NCBI GenBank assembly: GCA_946886975.1
Contig: CAMPJV010000146.1
Coordinates: 1-6,584 of the forward strand
Reading direction: 5' to 3'
Length of the DNA stretch: 6,584 nucleotides
Source: an uncultured Taibaiella sp.
GTDB taxonomy: Bacteria; Bacteroidota; Bacteroidia; Chitinophagales; Chitinophagaceae
Shown here: positions 1 to 6,550 of the stretch, in pieces
Numbering within the stretch: position 1 is the stretch's first letter
How the letters are laid out: each line of letters opens with the position of its first letter
Notes under the pieces: generated by a model
The model's database searches: none
What the model saw: only the letters and a program-made list of their open reading frames with translations
Told to the model about the DNA's origin: nothing
Translations under genes and position numbers: made by a program

Positions 1-70
1 TCATAGAGGGCAAAAGATGCTATTGAAAAACCTGATAGGTGATGGTGAGGGATAATTCCGGAAATTTGCA

Positions 71-107
71 ATAGAAAGGTGAGAAAGTGGAAAACGAGAA
101 AGAGCGG
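71..107 (+). other. Purine-rich leader upstream of the NADH dehydrogenase gene
   Basis: This stretch of the 145-base region before the first gene is 32 of 37 purines on the plus strand. No Shine-Dalgarno sequence lies close to the ATG at 146, where the preceding bases are A/T rich. I could not find a convincing Bacteroidota promoter pair (TTTG at -33 with TAnnTTTG at -7): a TTTG at 65-68 has no matching -7 box about 20 bases downstream. The tract may be part of the 5' leader or an intergenic composition bias. The 79-codon open frame on the opposite strand (20-259) runs into the real gene and looks spurious. Confidence 0.3.
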
Positions 108-145
108 TTTTGAAGAGAGCGCGATAAGAAGTTTAAAGCAATACT

Positions 146-1456
146 ATGGCTAAGAAAAAGATAGTGATATTGGGGGCGGGATTTGCGGGATTGCAGCTGG
201 CCAGGAGGATCAAGGACAGTGAGTATGATATTACGCTTATTGATCAATATAACTTCCACCAGTTTCAGCCTCTGCTATACCAGGTGGCTACGGCAAGGCT
301 GGAACCCAGTTCCGTATCTTTTCCCCTCAGGAAGATCTTTCAGAGAAAGCGGAATGTACACGTGAGAGTGACGCAGGTGAAGGGGGTGGACATAGAAAGG
401 CAAGAAGTAATGACGGATGTATGCAACTTCAGGTATGACTACCTGGTAGTCGCCCTGGGGTGTAGTACCAACTTTTTTGGCAATAAGAACTTAGAGAAGT
501 ATGCCTACCCGATGAAGTCGACCACTGAGGCTATAGCCCTGCGGAACAGGATACTGCTCAATTTTGAAGATGCGCTGGATTGTAGCGAGGATGACCTGGA
601 AGGTATAATGAACATTGTGATTGCCGGGGGCGGGCCTACGGGAGTGGAACTGGCGGGATCAATAATAGAAATGAAAAAGAATGTGCTGCCGAGGGATTAT
701 CCGGATATGGACTTCTCGAAGCTGAAGGTGTACCTGATAGAAGGAGGACCGGTGACACTTGCACCTATGTCGAAAGAGTCGCAGCAGAAATCGCAGGAAT
801 ACCTGGAAAAGATGGGGGTGGAAGTATGGACAAACGCACTAATACACGACTATGATGGGAAGGAAGTAACGATAAAAGACGGAAGGAAAATAAGGAGCAA
901 CAATCTGATCTGGGCGGCGGGAGTGACAGCAAACGTGCCGGAGGGCATTCCAAAAGAAAGATTAGTGAGAGGAAACAGGATAAAGGTGGATGAATATAAC
1001 AGAGTGGAAGGCCTCAGCAATGTGTTTGCCCTTGGGGACATCTGCTACATGGAAACCACTGACTGGCCTAAGGGGCATCCGCAGCTCGCCAACGTGGCAA
1101 ATAACCAGGCTAAGAACCTGGCGGGCAACCTGAAACACATGCTGAGCGGCAAGGAGCTAAAGCCCTTTAGATATAAGAACCCGGGTACGATGGCAACTGT
1201 CGGAAAGCGAAAGGCGGTGGTGGATCTGCCTTCATTCAGCTTCCAAGGATTCTTTGCATGGCTTACATGGATGTTTCTGCATCTGATGCTGATTCTGAGC
1301 GTAAAAAATAAGCTGATCATATTTATCAACTGGGCGATCAGTTACTTTACCAACGATACAACTTTGCGACTGATATTACTGCCCACGAAGAAACAACTGG
1401 ACCTCGCCAAGCAGCATCACCAGCTGGAGGAGTTTGTGGAGGTGCACGCTGAATAG
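146..1456 (+). CDS. ndh: Type II NADH:quinone oxidoreductase (NDH-2), FAD-dependent
   Basis: Single-subunit, non-proton-pumping NADH dehydrogenase that would pass electrons from NADH through FAD to menaquinone/ubiquinone at the inner face of the cytoplasmic membrane. The 436-aa protein has two Rossmann motifs: ILGAGFAGLQ (residues 8-17) for FAD, right at the N terminus, and IAGGGPTGVELAG (159-171) for NADH. VFALGD (293-298) is the second FAD contact typical of this family. The segment HPQLANVANNQAKNLA (311-326) occupies the place of the quinone-site AQxAxQ-type motif, with Asn where some relatives have Gln. Residues 369-401 (FFAWLTWMFLHL..., then NWAISYFT) form the hydrophobic/amphipathic C-terminal membrane anchor expected of long-form NDH-2. 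Length is normal and the start is supported by the FAD motif beginning at residue 8. The gene stands alone, converging on the next gene with 39 bases between stops. A related FAD pyridine-nucleotide oxidoreductase is the alternative, but the C-terminal anchor favours NDH-2. Confidence 0.92.
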   Translation: MAKKKIVILGAGFAGLQLARRIKDSEYDITLIDQYNFHQFQPLLYQVATARLEPSSVSFPLRKIFQRKRNVHVRVTQVKGVDIERQEVMTDVCNFRYDYLVVALGCSTNFFGNKNLEKYAYPMKSTTEAIALRNRILLNFEDALDCSEDDLEGIMNIVIAGGGPTGVELAGSIIEMKKNVLPRDYPDMDFSKLKVYLIEGGPVTLAPMSKESQQKSQEYLEKMGVEVWTNALIHDYDGKEVTIKDGRKIRSNNLIWAAGVTANVPEGIPKERLVRGNRIKVDEYNRVEGLSNVFALGDICYMETTDWPKGHPQLANVANNQAKNLAGNLKHMLSGKELKPFRYKNPGTMATVGKRKAVVDLPSFSFQGFFAWLTWMFLHLMLILSVKNKLIIFINWAISYFTNDTTLRLILLPTKKQLDLAKQHHQLEEFVEVHAE

Positions 1457-1495
1457 GGGTGCGCTCGTTTTGAACAGTAGATCGGTGCGGGAGAC

Positions 1496-2215
1496 CTACG
1501 GGTTCTGGTCTGTATTTAGCTGCCTTACGAGCATCCTCTTTGCGATGGGCAACAAGGTTTCATCCAGAGGAATGGCGAGCTCTGTTTCCACACTGAACAC
1601 AGCGGGATTGGGAAGCGTGCGAATGGAGCGGATGATATCTCTCTTGATGTGTTCGTATGTGTTGGCGATGCTTTTTGGCCAGGTGTCAACATAATTTATG
1701 CGTACTCCCTTATAGCGCGCGTCCTTGTGCTCGAATAATGTAATAGTATAAGCATAGGCACGGACTTCGGCATACTGACCATAACGAAGCAGCATGTACC
1801 CTTCATTTTTATAGAGAGGCATAATACCTACGGGCTCTATGCGTGTTTGTTTTTCCACGAACTCGTAGATCTCGGCGCCGTTGTCGATGGTGCCTTTCAT
1901 ATGCTGGAGGGCGTAGTTAGTGATGGTCTCCAGTTCCTGCATTAATTCGTTATCCTGCAACATGCGCTCGTATATGAGCTCCAGCTTTTGAATGTTGATC
2001 TGGTCTACGCGTTTAGGAAACTGATCCTGAAGGAATTTTTTATTGTCGCGAAAAGCGACCAGGTTGTTATGATGAAAGATAACATCGGATAGTTGTGGGT
2101 AGAGCTTTGTCTCGTTGAAGCATTTGTTGACCTGCGTGAGATAGGCCAACAGTCTGTACTTCTGAAGCTCGAAGTCTATGTACCCTTCCATGAACCAAGT
2201 TTCACTTAACATCAT
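1496..2215 (-). CDS. Conserved-type hypothetical protein, 239 aa
   Basis: I do not recognise a characterised function. The protein begins MMLSETWFMEGYID and is soluble-looking: no signal peptide and no membrane segment. It is rich in charged and aromatic residues. The N-terminal half (about 10-110) is predicted by eye to be mostly helical (FELQKYRLLAYLTQVN, then IQKLELIYERMLQDNELMQ). The C-terminal half (about 125-200) alternates hydrophobic and polar residues as beta strands do (GYMLLRYGQYAEVRAYAYTI). The style resembles conserved hypothetical proteins of Bacteroidota. The frame stays open upstream to 2533, but that extension of 106 codons lies across the divergent gene at 2327 and is Cys- and aromatic-rich and unlike the rest. 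I therefore start at the tandem ATG-ATG at 2215/2212, just downstream of a plausible promoter. No Shine-Dalgarno sequence is seen. Confidence 0.75.
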   Translation of the reverse strand: MMLSETWFMEGYIDFELQKYRLLAYLTQVNKCFNETKLYPQLSDVIFHHNNLVAFRDNKKFLQDQFPKRVDQINIQKLELIYERMLQDNELMQELETITNYALQHMKGTIDNGAEIYEFVEKQTRIEPVGIMPLYKNEGYMLLRYGQYAEVRAYAYTITLFEHKDARYKGVRINYVDTWPKSIANTYEHIKRDIIRSIRTLPNPAVFSVETELAIPLDETLLPIAKRMLVRQLNTDQNP

Positions 2216-2232
2216 AGCATATAATGTTTTAC

Positions 2233-2262
2233 CTAATTTACTGAAACAAAAAAAATGCCAAA
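2233..2262 (-). promoter_or_regulatory. Candidate Bacteroidota-type promoter for the hypothetical gene
   Basis: Read on the minus strand, TTTG (2262-2259) is followed after 18 bases by TAAATTAG (2240-2233). This matches the Bacteroidota primary-sigma pattern TTTG...TAnnTTTG at every fixed position except one base of the -7 box. The spacer includes a T-run. Transcription would begin near 2227, about a dozen bases before the ATG at 2215, which supports that start over the longer frame. Found by eye; no start site has been mapped. Confidence 0.45.
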
Positions 2263-2326
2263 CCTTAAGATACCCACAATTGTTAATAGCACAGCGATAA
2301 GCAACTGAATCTCTACATTTAACATT

Positions 2327-2749
2327 ATGGAGAAGGACATCCTTGAATTTATTAATGGAAACATAGTGGCCACTGTTTGTTGTGTAGAGGAGGACAGGCC
2401 GTACTGTTTTAACTGCTATTACTCTTTTATAGAGAAGGAAGGGCTGCTGATCTATAAATCTTCCTTTGGTACGAAGCACGAGGAGATACTTCGCAGGAAC
2501 AAATCTGTTGCTGGAACCATTGTCCCGGAGCATTTGGAGGTATCTGTAATTAAAGGGATTCAGTACGAGGGGGTATTAATGGAGGATAGTATGGAGCTCA
2601 CTATAAAGGCGTCAGCTTCGTACTACCTGAAGTTTCCTTTTGCTATGGCGGTTCCGGGAAAGGTCTACGCATTGGAATTAAGAAACATCAAGTTTACCGA
2701 CAATACGAAAGGATTCGGATATAAACAGCACTGGACAAAGGAGCACTAG
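2327..2749 (+). CDS. YhbP/UPF0306-like protein (pyridoxamine 5'-phosphate oxidase-like split barrel)
   Basis: A 140-aa soluble protein resembling E. coli YhbP (UPF0306), whose fold is the FMN-binding split barrel of the pyridoxamine-phosphate-oxidase-like clan; the biochemical role of the family is not established. The strongest match is the C-terminal block NIKFTDNTKGFGYKQHW (120-136), which parallels the IKFTDNTLGFGKKMIW block I recall in YhbP. It is preceded by the shared pattern GIQYEGVL (77-84) and KFPFA (102-106). The N-terminal strands ATVCCVEEDRPYCFNCYYSF (15-34) and LLIYKSSFGTKHEEILRRN (40-58) follow the split-barrel layout in which the short Thr-Lys-His segment leads into a helix. 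Length is close to the family norm. Whether it binds flavin cannot be read from the sequence. The start has no Shine-Dalgarno sequence and sits in an AT-rich leader; a TACATTTA at 2314-2321 resembles a -7 box but is too close and lacks a -33 partner. Its stop interlocks with that of the convergent kinase gene. Confidence 0.85.
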   Translation: MEKDILEFINGNIVATVCCVEEDRPYCFNCYYSFIEKEGLLIYKSSFGTKHEEILRRNKSVAGTIVPEHLEVSVIKGIQYEGVLMEDSMELTIKASASYYLKFPFAMAVPGKVYALELRNIKFTDNTKGFGYKQHWTKEH

Positions 2750-4128
2750 AAGGCTGAAGCTGTTTTCAGTAAAATAGTAAACACGCTTCCTTTCCCGAGT
2801 TCGGTATGCAGGTAGATCTCCCCGCTATAGAGTTTTATAATCTGATTGGCGAGCGGAAGGCCTAACCCAGACCCTGTAGCGATATTACTAACATCGGGGC
2901 TTCTGTAAAAAGGTTGGAATATCCTTTCTATTTCGTGGCTAGCAATACCGGGACCCCGATCTTCAATAGTTATCTTTATCTGGGATGAAGAGCTGCTAAG
3001 CCTGATGATTGCCGTATTGTCGGTAGAGAACTTGCAGGCATTCTGCACTATATTTTTTAGCGCCGAGAAGAGCAGCTCCTCATTCCCGTAGACGGTGAGA
3101 TCATCATCGTTGTCCTGCATTTCATCAAAAGCTAATTTGACCTCGAACGATGGCTTTATCTTTTTCATCTCAGAGGGGAGCCTCATAAGCAGTTCGTCTA
3201 CCCTGATCTCTGATAACTCAATTCCCTTGGCAGATCCGCTCACCTTGGCGATTTCCAAAAGACTCCTAACTAAAAAGACCAGACGCTTGACATCATCATT
3301 AACAGACCTCATTACTGCTTTGTACTCTTCAGAGTTTCTTTCCTTCTGAAGTGCAACATCGAGCTGGCTGCTAATGGAAGCAAGCGGAGTGGAAATCTCA
3401 TGAGAGGCGTTATCAATAAACCTGCGCTGGGTATCGAAGGAAGATTGTAATCTGTCAAGCAAATTGTTGATGGTCTGTGCCAACTTTTGCAACTCATCTT
3501 TCCCCCTGCCTGTCTGTAGCCGGAGAGAAAACTGCGCGGATGATATCTCATTGATCTTTCGGGTAAGATCGCTCATTGATTTTACCAGGCCGACAGAAAA
3601 GATGTATCCTGTAATTACAACAATGCTGACACTGGCAAAGAAGCTGATGATCAGGATCAGTCTCAGCTTTGAAATCCATTCGTTTTTATCATCATCATAG
3701 GCTACTGCGACTATAAGATACTTCTTGTTCTCATTGGTATAGTTGATAGTGACACCATCCCTCTCCCCATCCATAAATGAGCGCATTTTATTTTGAAAGC
3801 CTTTACTGAGTATGGCCTTCGATATAAACAGCGAATCGTCCGGATTGTCAGAATAAGAAAATACGACCCTCTGCAAGCTATCATAGATGTAAATGGATTT
3901 TTCCTTCAAAGAACTGGGAGAGGTCATATTGATTTTCCTGATCAGAGCGGGAGTCATTTTGTAGCCCCACAGAAGGTTAGCCGTGCTAAGGGCTTTACTC
4001 TCCAGCCTTTCATGGAAATGACCTGTTCTATCCTGATAGGAGAAATAGTAGACAGAAAAGCATAGCATTAAGAGAATTACAGTAACAATAAGAGAATAAA
4101 CTATTGTTATCTTATAACGTATCTGCAT
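2746..4128 (-). CDS. Two-component sensor histidine kinase (membrane-bound, HAMP-HisKA-HATPase)
   Basis: Inner-membrane sensor that would autophosphorylate and pass phosphate to the response regulator encoded just upstream. The 460-aa protein has membrane segment 1 at about 8-29, a periplasmic sensor domain of about 125 residues (30-154) with no motif I recognise, membrane segment 2 at about 155-178, and a HAMP linker at about 179-232. The HisKA helix carries FIDNASHEISTPLASI, with phospho-acceptor His243. The ATP-binding domain shows the N box (NIVQNACKFS, Asn363), G1 box (DRGPGIA, 390-396), F box (IFQPFYR, 403-409) and G2 box (GSGLGLPLA, 419-427). All catalytic motifs are intact, so it should be active. 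The input signal is unknown. The start ATG overlaps the regulator's stop by one base (TAATG), implying translational coupling. The 3' end overlaps the convergent UPF0306 gene by 4 bases. Confidence 0.95.
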   Translation of the reverse strand: MQIRYKITIVYSLIVTVILLMLCFSVYYFSYQDRTGHFHERLESKALSTANLLWGYKMTPALIRKINMTSPSSLKEKSIYIYDSLQRVVFSYSDNPDDSLFISKAILSKGFQNKMRSFMDGERDGVTINYTNENKKYLIVAVAYDDDKNEWISKLRLILIISFFASVSIVVITGYIFSVGLVKSMSDLTRKINEISSAQFSLRLQTGRGKDELQKLAQTINNLLDRLQSSFDTQRRFIDNASHEISTPLASISSQLDVALQKERNSEEYKAVMRSVNDDVKRLVFLVRSLLEIAKVSGSAKGIELSEIRVDELLMRLPSEMKKIKPSFEVKLAFDEMQDNDDDLTVYGNEELLFSALKNIVQNACKFSTDNTAIIRLSSSSSQIKITIEDRGPGIASHEIERIFQPFYRSPDVSNIATGSGLGLPLANQIIKLYSGEIYLHTELGKGSVFTILLKTASAF

Positions 4129-4820
4129 TAGTTGGAGTCATCCTTTAAGATGTAACCCATTCCCACCTGTGTGTGAATCAGCTTTTTAGAAAAGTTCTTA
4201 TCTATTTTCTTTCGCAGGAAGTTCACGTAAACGTCTATAACATTGGTTTGTGAGTCAAACTGAGTGTCCCAAACATCCCGGGCTATATCCTCGCGGGAAA
4301 CTACCTTGTCCTTATTCAGAAGGAAGTACTCCAGCAGCTGGAATTCTTTAGCGGTAAGTGTGATCTTGTGACCTTCCCGTGAAGCTTCTTTCTTATTGAG
4401 ATCAAGTTTCAGATCAGCAATGGTCAGGAACTGCTCCTGCGTTACCCGCTTCGATACTTCAGATCTACGCAGCAGTGCTTTTATACGGGCAAGCAGCTCT
4501 TCAAATTCGAAGGGCTTTGCGATATAGTCATCAGCGCCCAAATCAAACCCTTTTACTTTATTTTCAGTAAAGTTTAGAGCTGTAAGGAGAATGATTGGTA
4601 TGTGCTTGTTTGTCTCCCGAATCTTCATACACAGTTCGTAGCCATTGATATATGGCAGGTTGATATCAAGAAGTATGAGATCGTATTTGTTATTCAAATA
4701 GTGCTGGAATCCTTCCTGTCCGTTGTAGGCAGTATCTACTTCGTAATTCTGTTCGATAAGTCCGGCTTGTATTGTGTCTGCAAGTTTCTTCTCATCTTCA
4801 ACCAAGAGTATTTTTTTCAT
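4128..4820 (-). CDS. OmpR/PhoB-family response regulator
   Basis: Cytoplasmic DNA-binding partner of the histidine kinase that follows it. The 230-aa protein has a receiver domain (1-118) with acidic pair Glu8-Asp9, phospho-acceptor Asp52 in LILLDINLP, Thr80 in IILLTA and Lys102 in DYIAKPFEFEELLARI, all as expected. The winged-helix output domain (about 128-227) shows the family signature: LTAKEFQLLEYFLLNKDKVV (155-174), SREDIARDVWD (176-186), NVIDVYVNFLRKKID (193-207) and VGMGYILKDD at the end. The frame continues 22 codons further upstream, but the receiver domain begins MKKILLVEDE, so the start is placed at 4820. There is no clear Shine-Dalgarno sequence (the leader reads TTTTAACACAC before ATG). 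First gene of a two-gene operon with the kinase; divergent from the WYL regulator across 200 bases. Target genes are unknown. Confidence 0.95.
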   Translation of the reverse strand: MKKILLVEDEKKLADTIQAGLIEQNYEVDTAYNGQEGFQHYLNNKYDLILLDINLPYINGYELCMKIRETNKHIPIILLTALNFTENKVKGFDLGADDYIAKPFEFEELLARIKALLRRSEVSKRVTQEQFLTIADLKLDLNKKEASREGHKITLTAKEFQLLEYFLLNKDKVVSREDIARDVWDTQFDSQTNVIDVYVNFLRKKIDKNFSKKLIHTQVGMGYILKDDSN

Positions 4821-4861
4821 GTGTGTTAAAATTAGATTAACGATATTCAGCCTGAGTTTGC

Positions 4862-4892
4862 TCAAAATACGAAAAGCGGAAAACACATCAAT
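4862..4892 (-). promoter_or_regulatory. Candidate promoter of the two-component operon
   Basis: On the minus strand, ATTG (4892-4889) is followed after 19 bases by TATTTTGA (4869-4862). This approximates the Bacteroidota TTTG/TAnnTTTG pattern, with the -7 box one base short in its spacer. Transcription would start near 4855, leaving about 35 bases of leader before the regulator ATG. Assigned by eye and weak. Confidence 0.3.
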
Positions 4893-4959
4893 GGATTAGT
4901 TTGGATTTATGCATATTAGCATCCCGAAACTGCACTGCTCACATCAGTTGTTGATAACA

Positions 4960-4991
4960 TTTCAATATGAGCGAGCTATGATTTATTTTGA
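4960..4991 (+). promoter_or_regulatory. Candidate promoter of the WYL regulator gene
   Basis: TTTC (4960-4963) is followed after 20 bases by TATTTTGA (4984-4991), an approximate -33/-7 pair of Bacteroidota type. The same octamer TATTTTGA occurs on the opposite strand in the candidate promoter of the divergent two-component operon. The start codon lies 29 bases downstream of the box, a reasonable leader. Assigned by eye and weak. Confidence 0.3.
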
Positions 4992-5020
4992 AGAACTCAT
5001 TCTATTGAACACCTAAAAAG

Positions 5021-6031
5021 ATGATGACAAGAGCTGCCCGTGTACGTTATCTCACAATTGACAAATGTCTGAGGAACACTAAGTTCAGGTGGAGTGCAGA
5101 CTCACTTCTATTCCAGGTAAACTGCAGGCTGCAGGAGGATTGGTTTCCTGCTGTGTCTGCAGATCAGCTAAGCGAAGACGTGAACACAATGATCCTGGAA
5201 TACCATGCACCTATAGTAACAGTTAAGGAAGGGAAGCAACATGTCTTTGAGTATTCGGACCCCTCATATTCCATTCAGCATACTTCTCTCGAAGTAGATG
5301 AGCTCACAAAATTGCAGAGGGCAACATCAATACTGAAAGACATAAGGAACTTTAGTTTTTCTGATGACATTGCATATGCTGTTAACCGGCTTGACAATAG
5401 ATTAAGACTGTCTCAAGCAGAGGATGCACTAGTCCATTTTGAAGTGGCGGGAGCGTCAGGTTCGACAGAGCACTTAGACGCCATCAATGAAGCAATTGTG
5501 TCCAAGGTTGTACTGAAGATAAGTTATCGGAAGCTGGCGAGCAGTATGTATACTGACTTTATTGTCCATCCTTACTTTTTAAAAGAATATCAAAGTAAAT
5601 GGTACCTTTTTGGCTATTCAGACACAAGTAAAGGACCGCGGCTGTATGCATTGGATCGTATTGTAGGACTTGATTCAACAGGTGGAGCATATTTTGAGAA
5701 TAAATTTATCAGCAGTGAAGTTTACTTCAATCATCTCATTGGTGTATTGGTAAACGGAAGCAGCAAACCTGAGGATATTGCATTATGGATTTCTCCTAAA
5801 ATGGCTCCGTTTGTTTTGGCGAAGCCCATCCATCAATCTCAGTTCAGGGAAAATTATGATAGCTCAGGATTATTTATTCAACTTCATGTAGTAATCAATC
5901 CAGAGCTTGTGTCACTACTGTTGTCGTATGGTCCTGACCTTAAGGTGCTCTATCCTCTTGCCCTTGCTGATCAAATAAAAGAAACCGCATGGAAAATTGC
6001 GGAACAGTACAATAAGGAGAAGGATATCTAG
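5021..6031 (+). CDS. WYL-domain transcriptional regulator
   Basis: Probable ligand-responsive DNA-binding regulator. The 336-aa protein has an N-terminal helix-turn-helix region (about 8-60; RYLTIDKCLRNTKFRW, then VSADQLSEDVNTMILEYHAP) that matches the pattern of Bacteroidota WYL proteins (RYxTIDKCLxN... VSxRTVxxDIxxMR). A linker follows (DPSYSI, then LEVDELTKLQRATSILKDI, 90-108). The WYL domain at about 150-225 contains the Trp-Tyr-Leu motif itself at 194-196 (SKWYLFGYSD) and the paired YALDRIVGL (209-217). The C-terminal WCX-like region (about 250-330) is present, so the protein is full length. WYL domains are known or proposed to bind nucleic acids or nucleotide-like ligands, and some control phage-defence or DNA-damage genes; no such gene is adjacent here. 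Start is a tandem ATG-ATG with only a weak AAAAG ahead, and stop is a tandem TAG-TAG. Divergent from the two-component operon. Confidence 0.9.
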   Translation: MMTRAARVRYLTIDKCLRNTKFRWSADSLLFQVNCRLQEDWFPAVSADQLSEDVNTMILEYHAPIVTVKEGKQHVFEYSDPSYSIQHTSLEVDELTKLQRATSILKDIRNFSFSDDIAYAVNRLDNRLRLSQAEDALVHFEVAGASGSTEHLDAINEAIVSKVVLKISYRKLASSMYTDFIVHPYFLKEYQSKWYLFGYSDTSKGPRLYALDRIVGLDSTGGAYFENKFISSEVYFNHLIGVLVNGSSKPEDIALWISPKMAPFVLAKPIHQSQFRENYDSSGLFIQLHVVINPELVSLLLSYGPDLKVLYPLALADQIKETAWKIAEQYNKEKDI

Positions 6032-6157
6032 TAGCTCGGCGCGTAGCAGATAAGAGTCCTATAAAATAAGCTTTTTACTCAGATTGCAAGAAAAGGTTGC
6101 CCTGGAACTGCTTCTCATAAAATATTTTTAGTTTTTTGGGGATATCTCGTTGATAAA

Positions 6158-6178
6158 TTCAGTCCAATATTGCCTGAA
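6158..6178. repeat. Imperfect palindrome, TTCAG...CAATATTG...CTGAA
   Basis: The arms TTCAG (6158-6162) and CTGAA (6174-6178) flank the perfect 8-base palindrome CAATATTG (6165-6172), with two unpaired bases on one side and one on the other. It lies about 80 bases before the HU start. It could be a dimeric protein-binding site or a weak RNA hairpin; chance in AT-rich DNA is also possible. Confidence 0.35.
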
Positions 6179-6234
6179 AGCCAGTAAAATCAGCAATTTC
6201 ATTGTATAAATCAATCAAGTTGTGTATTATAGAG

Positions 6235-6246
6235 TTTCAATTGAAA
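6235..6246. repeat. 12-base perfect palindrome in the HU leader
   Basis: TTTCAATTGAAA is a perfect inverted repeat ending 10 bases before the HU start codon. At this position it would fall in the 5' leader or at the transcription start, so it could act as an operator or affect translation initiation. It is AT rich and would be a weak hairpin. Confidence 0.4.
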
Positions 6247-6256
6247 ATTCATAATT

Positions 6257-6550
6257 ATGAACAAAGCAGAACTCATTGACCAAATAGCACAAGGTGCTGG
6301 TCTGACAAAAACACAAGCTAATGTAGCTTTAGATTCTTTCACGTCAGCGGTGGTTACATCACTGAAGAAAGGCGACAAAGTAACGCTTGTTGGATTTGGA
6401 ACCTTTTCCGTAACTCAGCGTGCTGCACGTAATGGCCGCAATCCACAAACAGGTGAGGTTATCAAGATCAAAGCGAGCAAGGCGCCTAAGTTTAAAGCTG
6501 GGAAAGAATTTGCTGAAAAGATTTCCGGTGCGAAGAAGGCTAAGAAGTAG
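6257..6550 (+). CDS. hup: HU-family nucleoid DNA-binding protein
   Basis: Small basic histone-like protein that would bind and bend DNA as a dimer, helping to compact the nucleoid. The 97-aa protein has the N-terminal helical dimerisation region ([20 protein letters not shown], 1-20), the core [19 protein letters not shown] (39-57), and the DNA-binding arm [12 protein letters not shown] (60-71), where Pro63 is the residue that wedges between base pairs. [14 protein letters not shown] (72-85) completes the canonical fold. It ends in a short Lys-rich tail (GAKKAKK), slightly longer than the usual 90 aa. There is no Shine-Dalgarno sequence; the AT-rich leader CATAATT before ATG is the kind used by strongly expressed Bacteroidota genes. 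It appears monocistronic. HU is favoured over IHF because of sequence and because Bacteroidota usually carry HU homologues, but the two cannot be fully separated by eye. Confidence 0.95.
   Translation: MNKAELIDQIAQGAGLTKTQANVALDSFTSAVVTSLKKGDKVTLVGFGTFSVTQRAARNGRNPQTGEVIKIKASKAPKFKAGKEFAEKISGAKKAKK

Larger units (their letters stand above)
6032..6256 (+). other. AT-rich gap before the HU gene; no gene or strong terminator seen
   Basis: No credible coding frame lies in this 225-base gap. It should hold the end of the WYL transcript and the promoter of the HU gene. No GC-rich hairpin followed by a T-run was found; the T-rich stretch at 6125-6138 lacks a convincing stem. A possible -33/-7 pair for HU is ATTG (6201-6204) with TATTATAG (6225-6232) after 20 bases, but the -7 match is poor. 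Confidence 0.4.

Noticed and set aside
20..259. 79-codon open frame on the minus strand at the left edge
   Set aside because: It overlaps the start of the well-supported NADH dehydrogenase gene, is rich in Ser/Phe/Leu as expected for the complement of purine-rich DNA, and shows no domain.
1457..1495. Possible bidirectional terminator between the convergent genes
   Set aside because: The 39 bases contain no clear stem-loop with a flanking T-run; GGTGC occurs repeatedly but as direct, not inverted, copies.
2314..2321. TACATTTA as a promoter -7 box for the UPF0306-like gene
   Set aside because: It lies only 5 bases before the ATG and has no TTTG-like -33 element at the right distance; it could work only for a nearly leaderless transcript.
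3095..4065. Several plus-strand open frames within the histidine kinase gene
   Set aside because: They are antisense to a kinase with all catalytic motifs intact and show no recognisable domains or initiation signals.
4821..4886. 22-residue N-terminal extension of the response regulator
   Set aside because: Receiver domains of this family begin directly at the MKKILLVEDE strand; the extension has no homology pattern and lies in the promoter region.
5021..6550. WYL regulator as a marker of a nearby phage-defence island
   Set aside because: The neighbours are a two-component system and an HU gene; no nuclease, helicase, methyltransferase, CRISPR or toxin gene is visible in the window.
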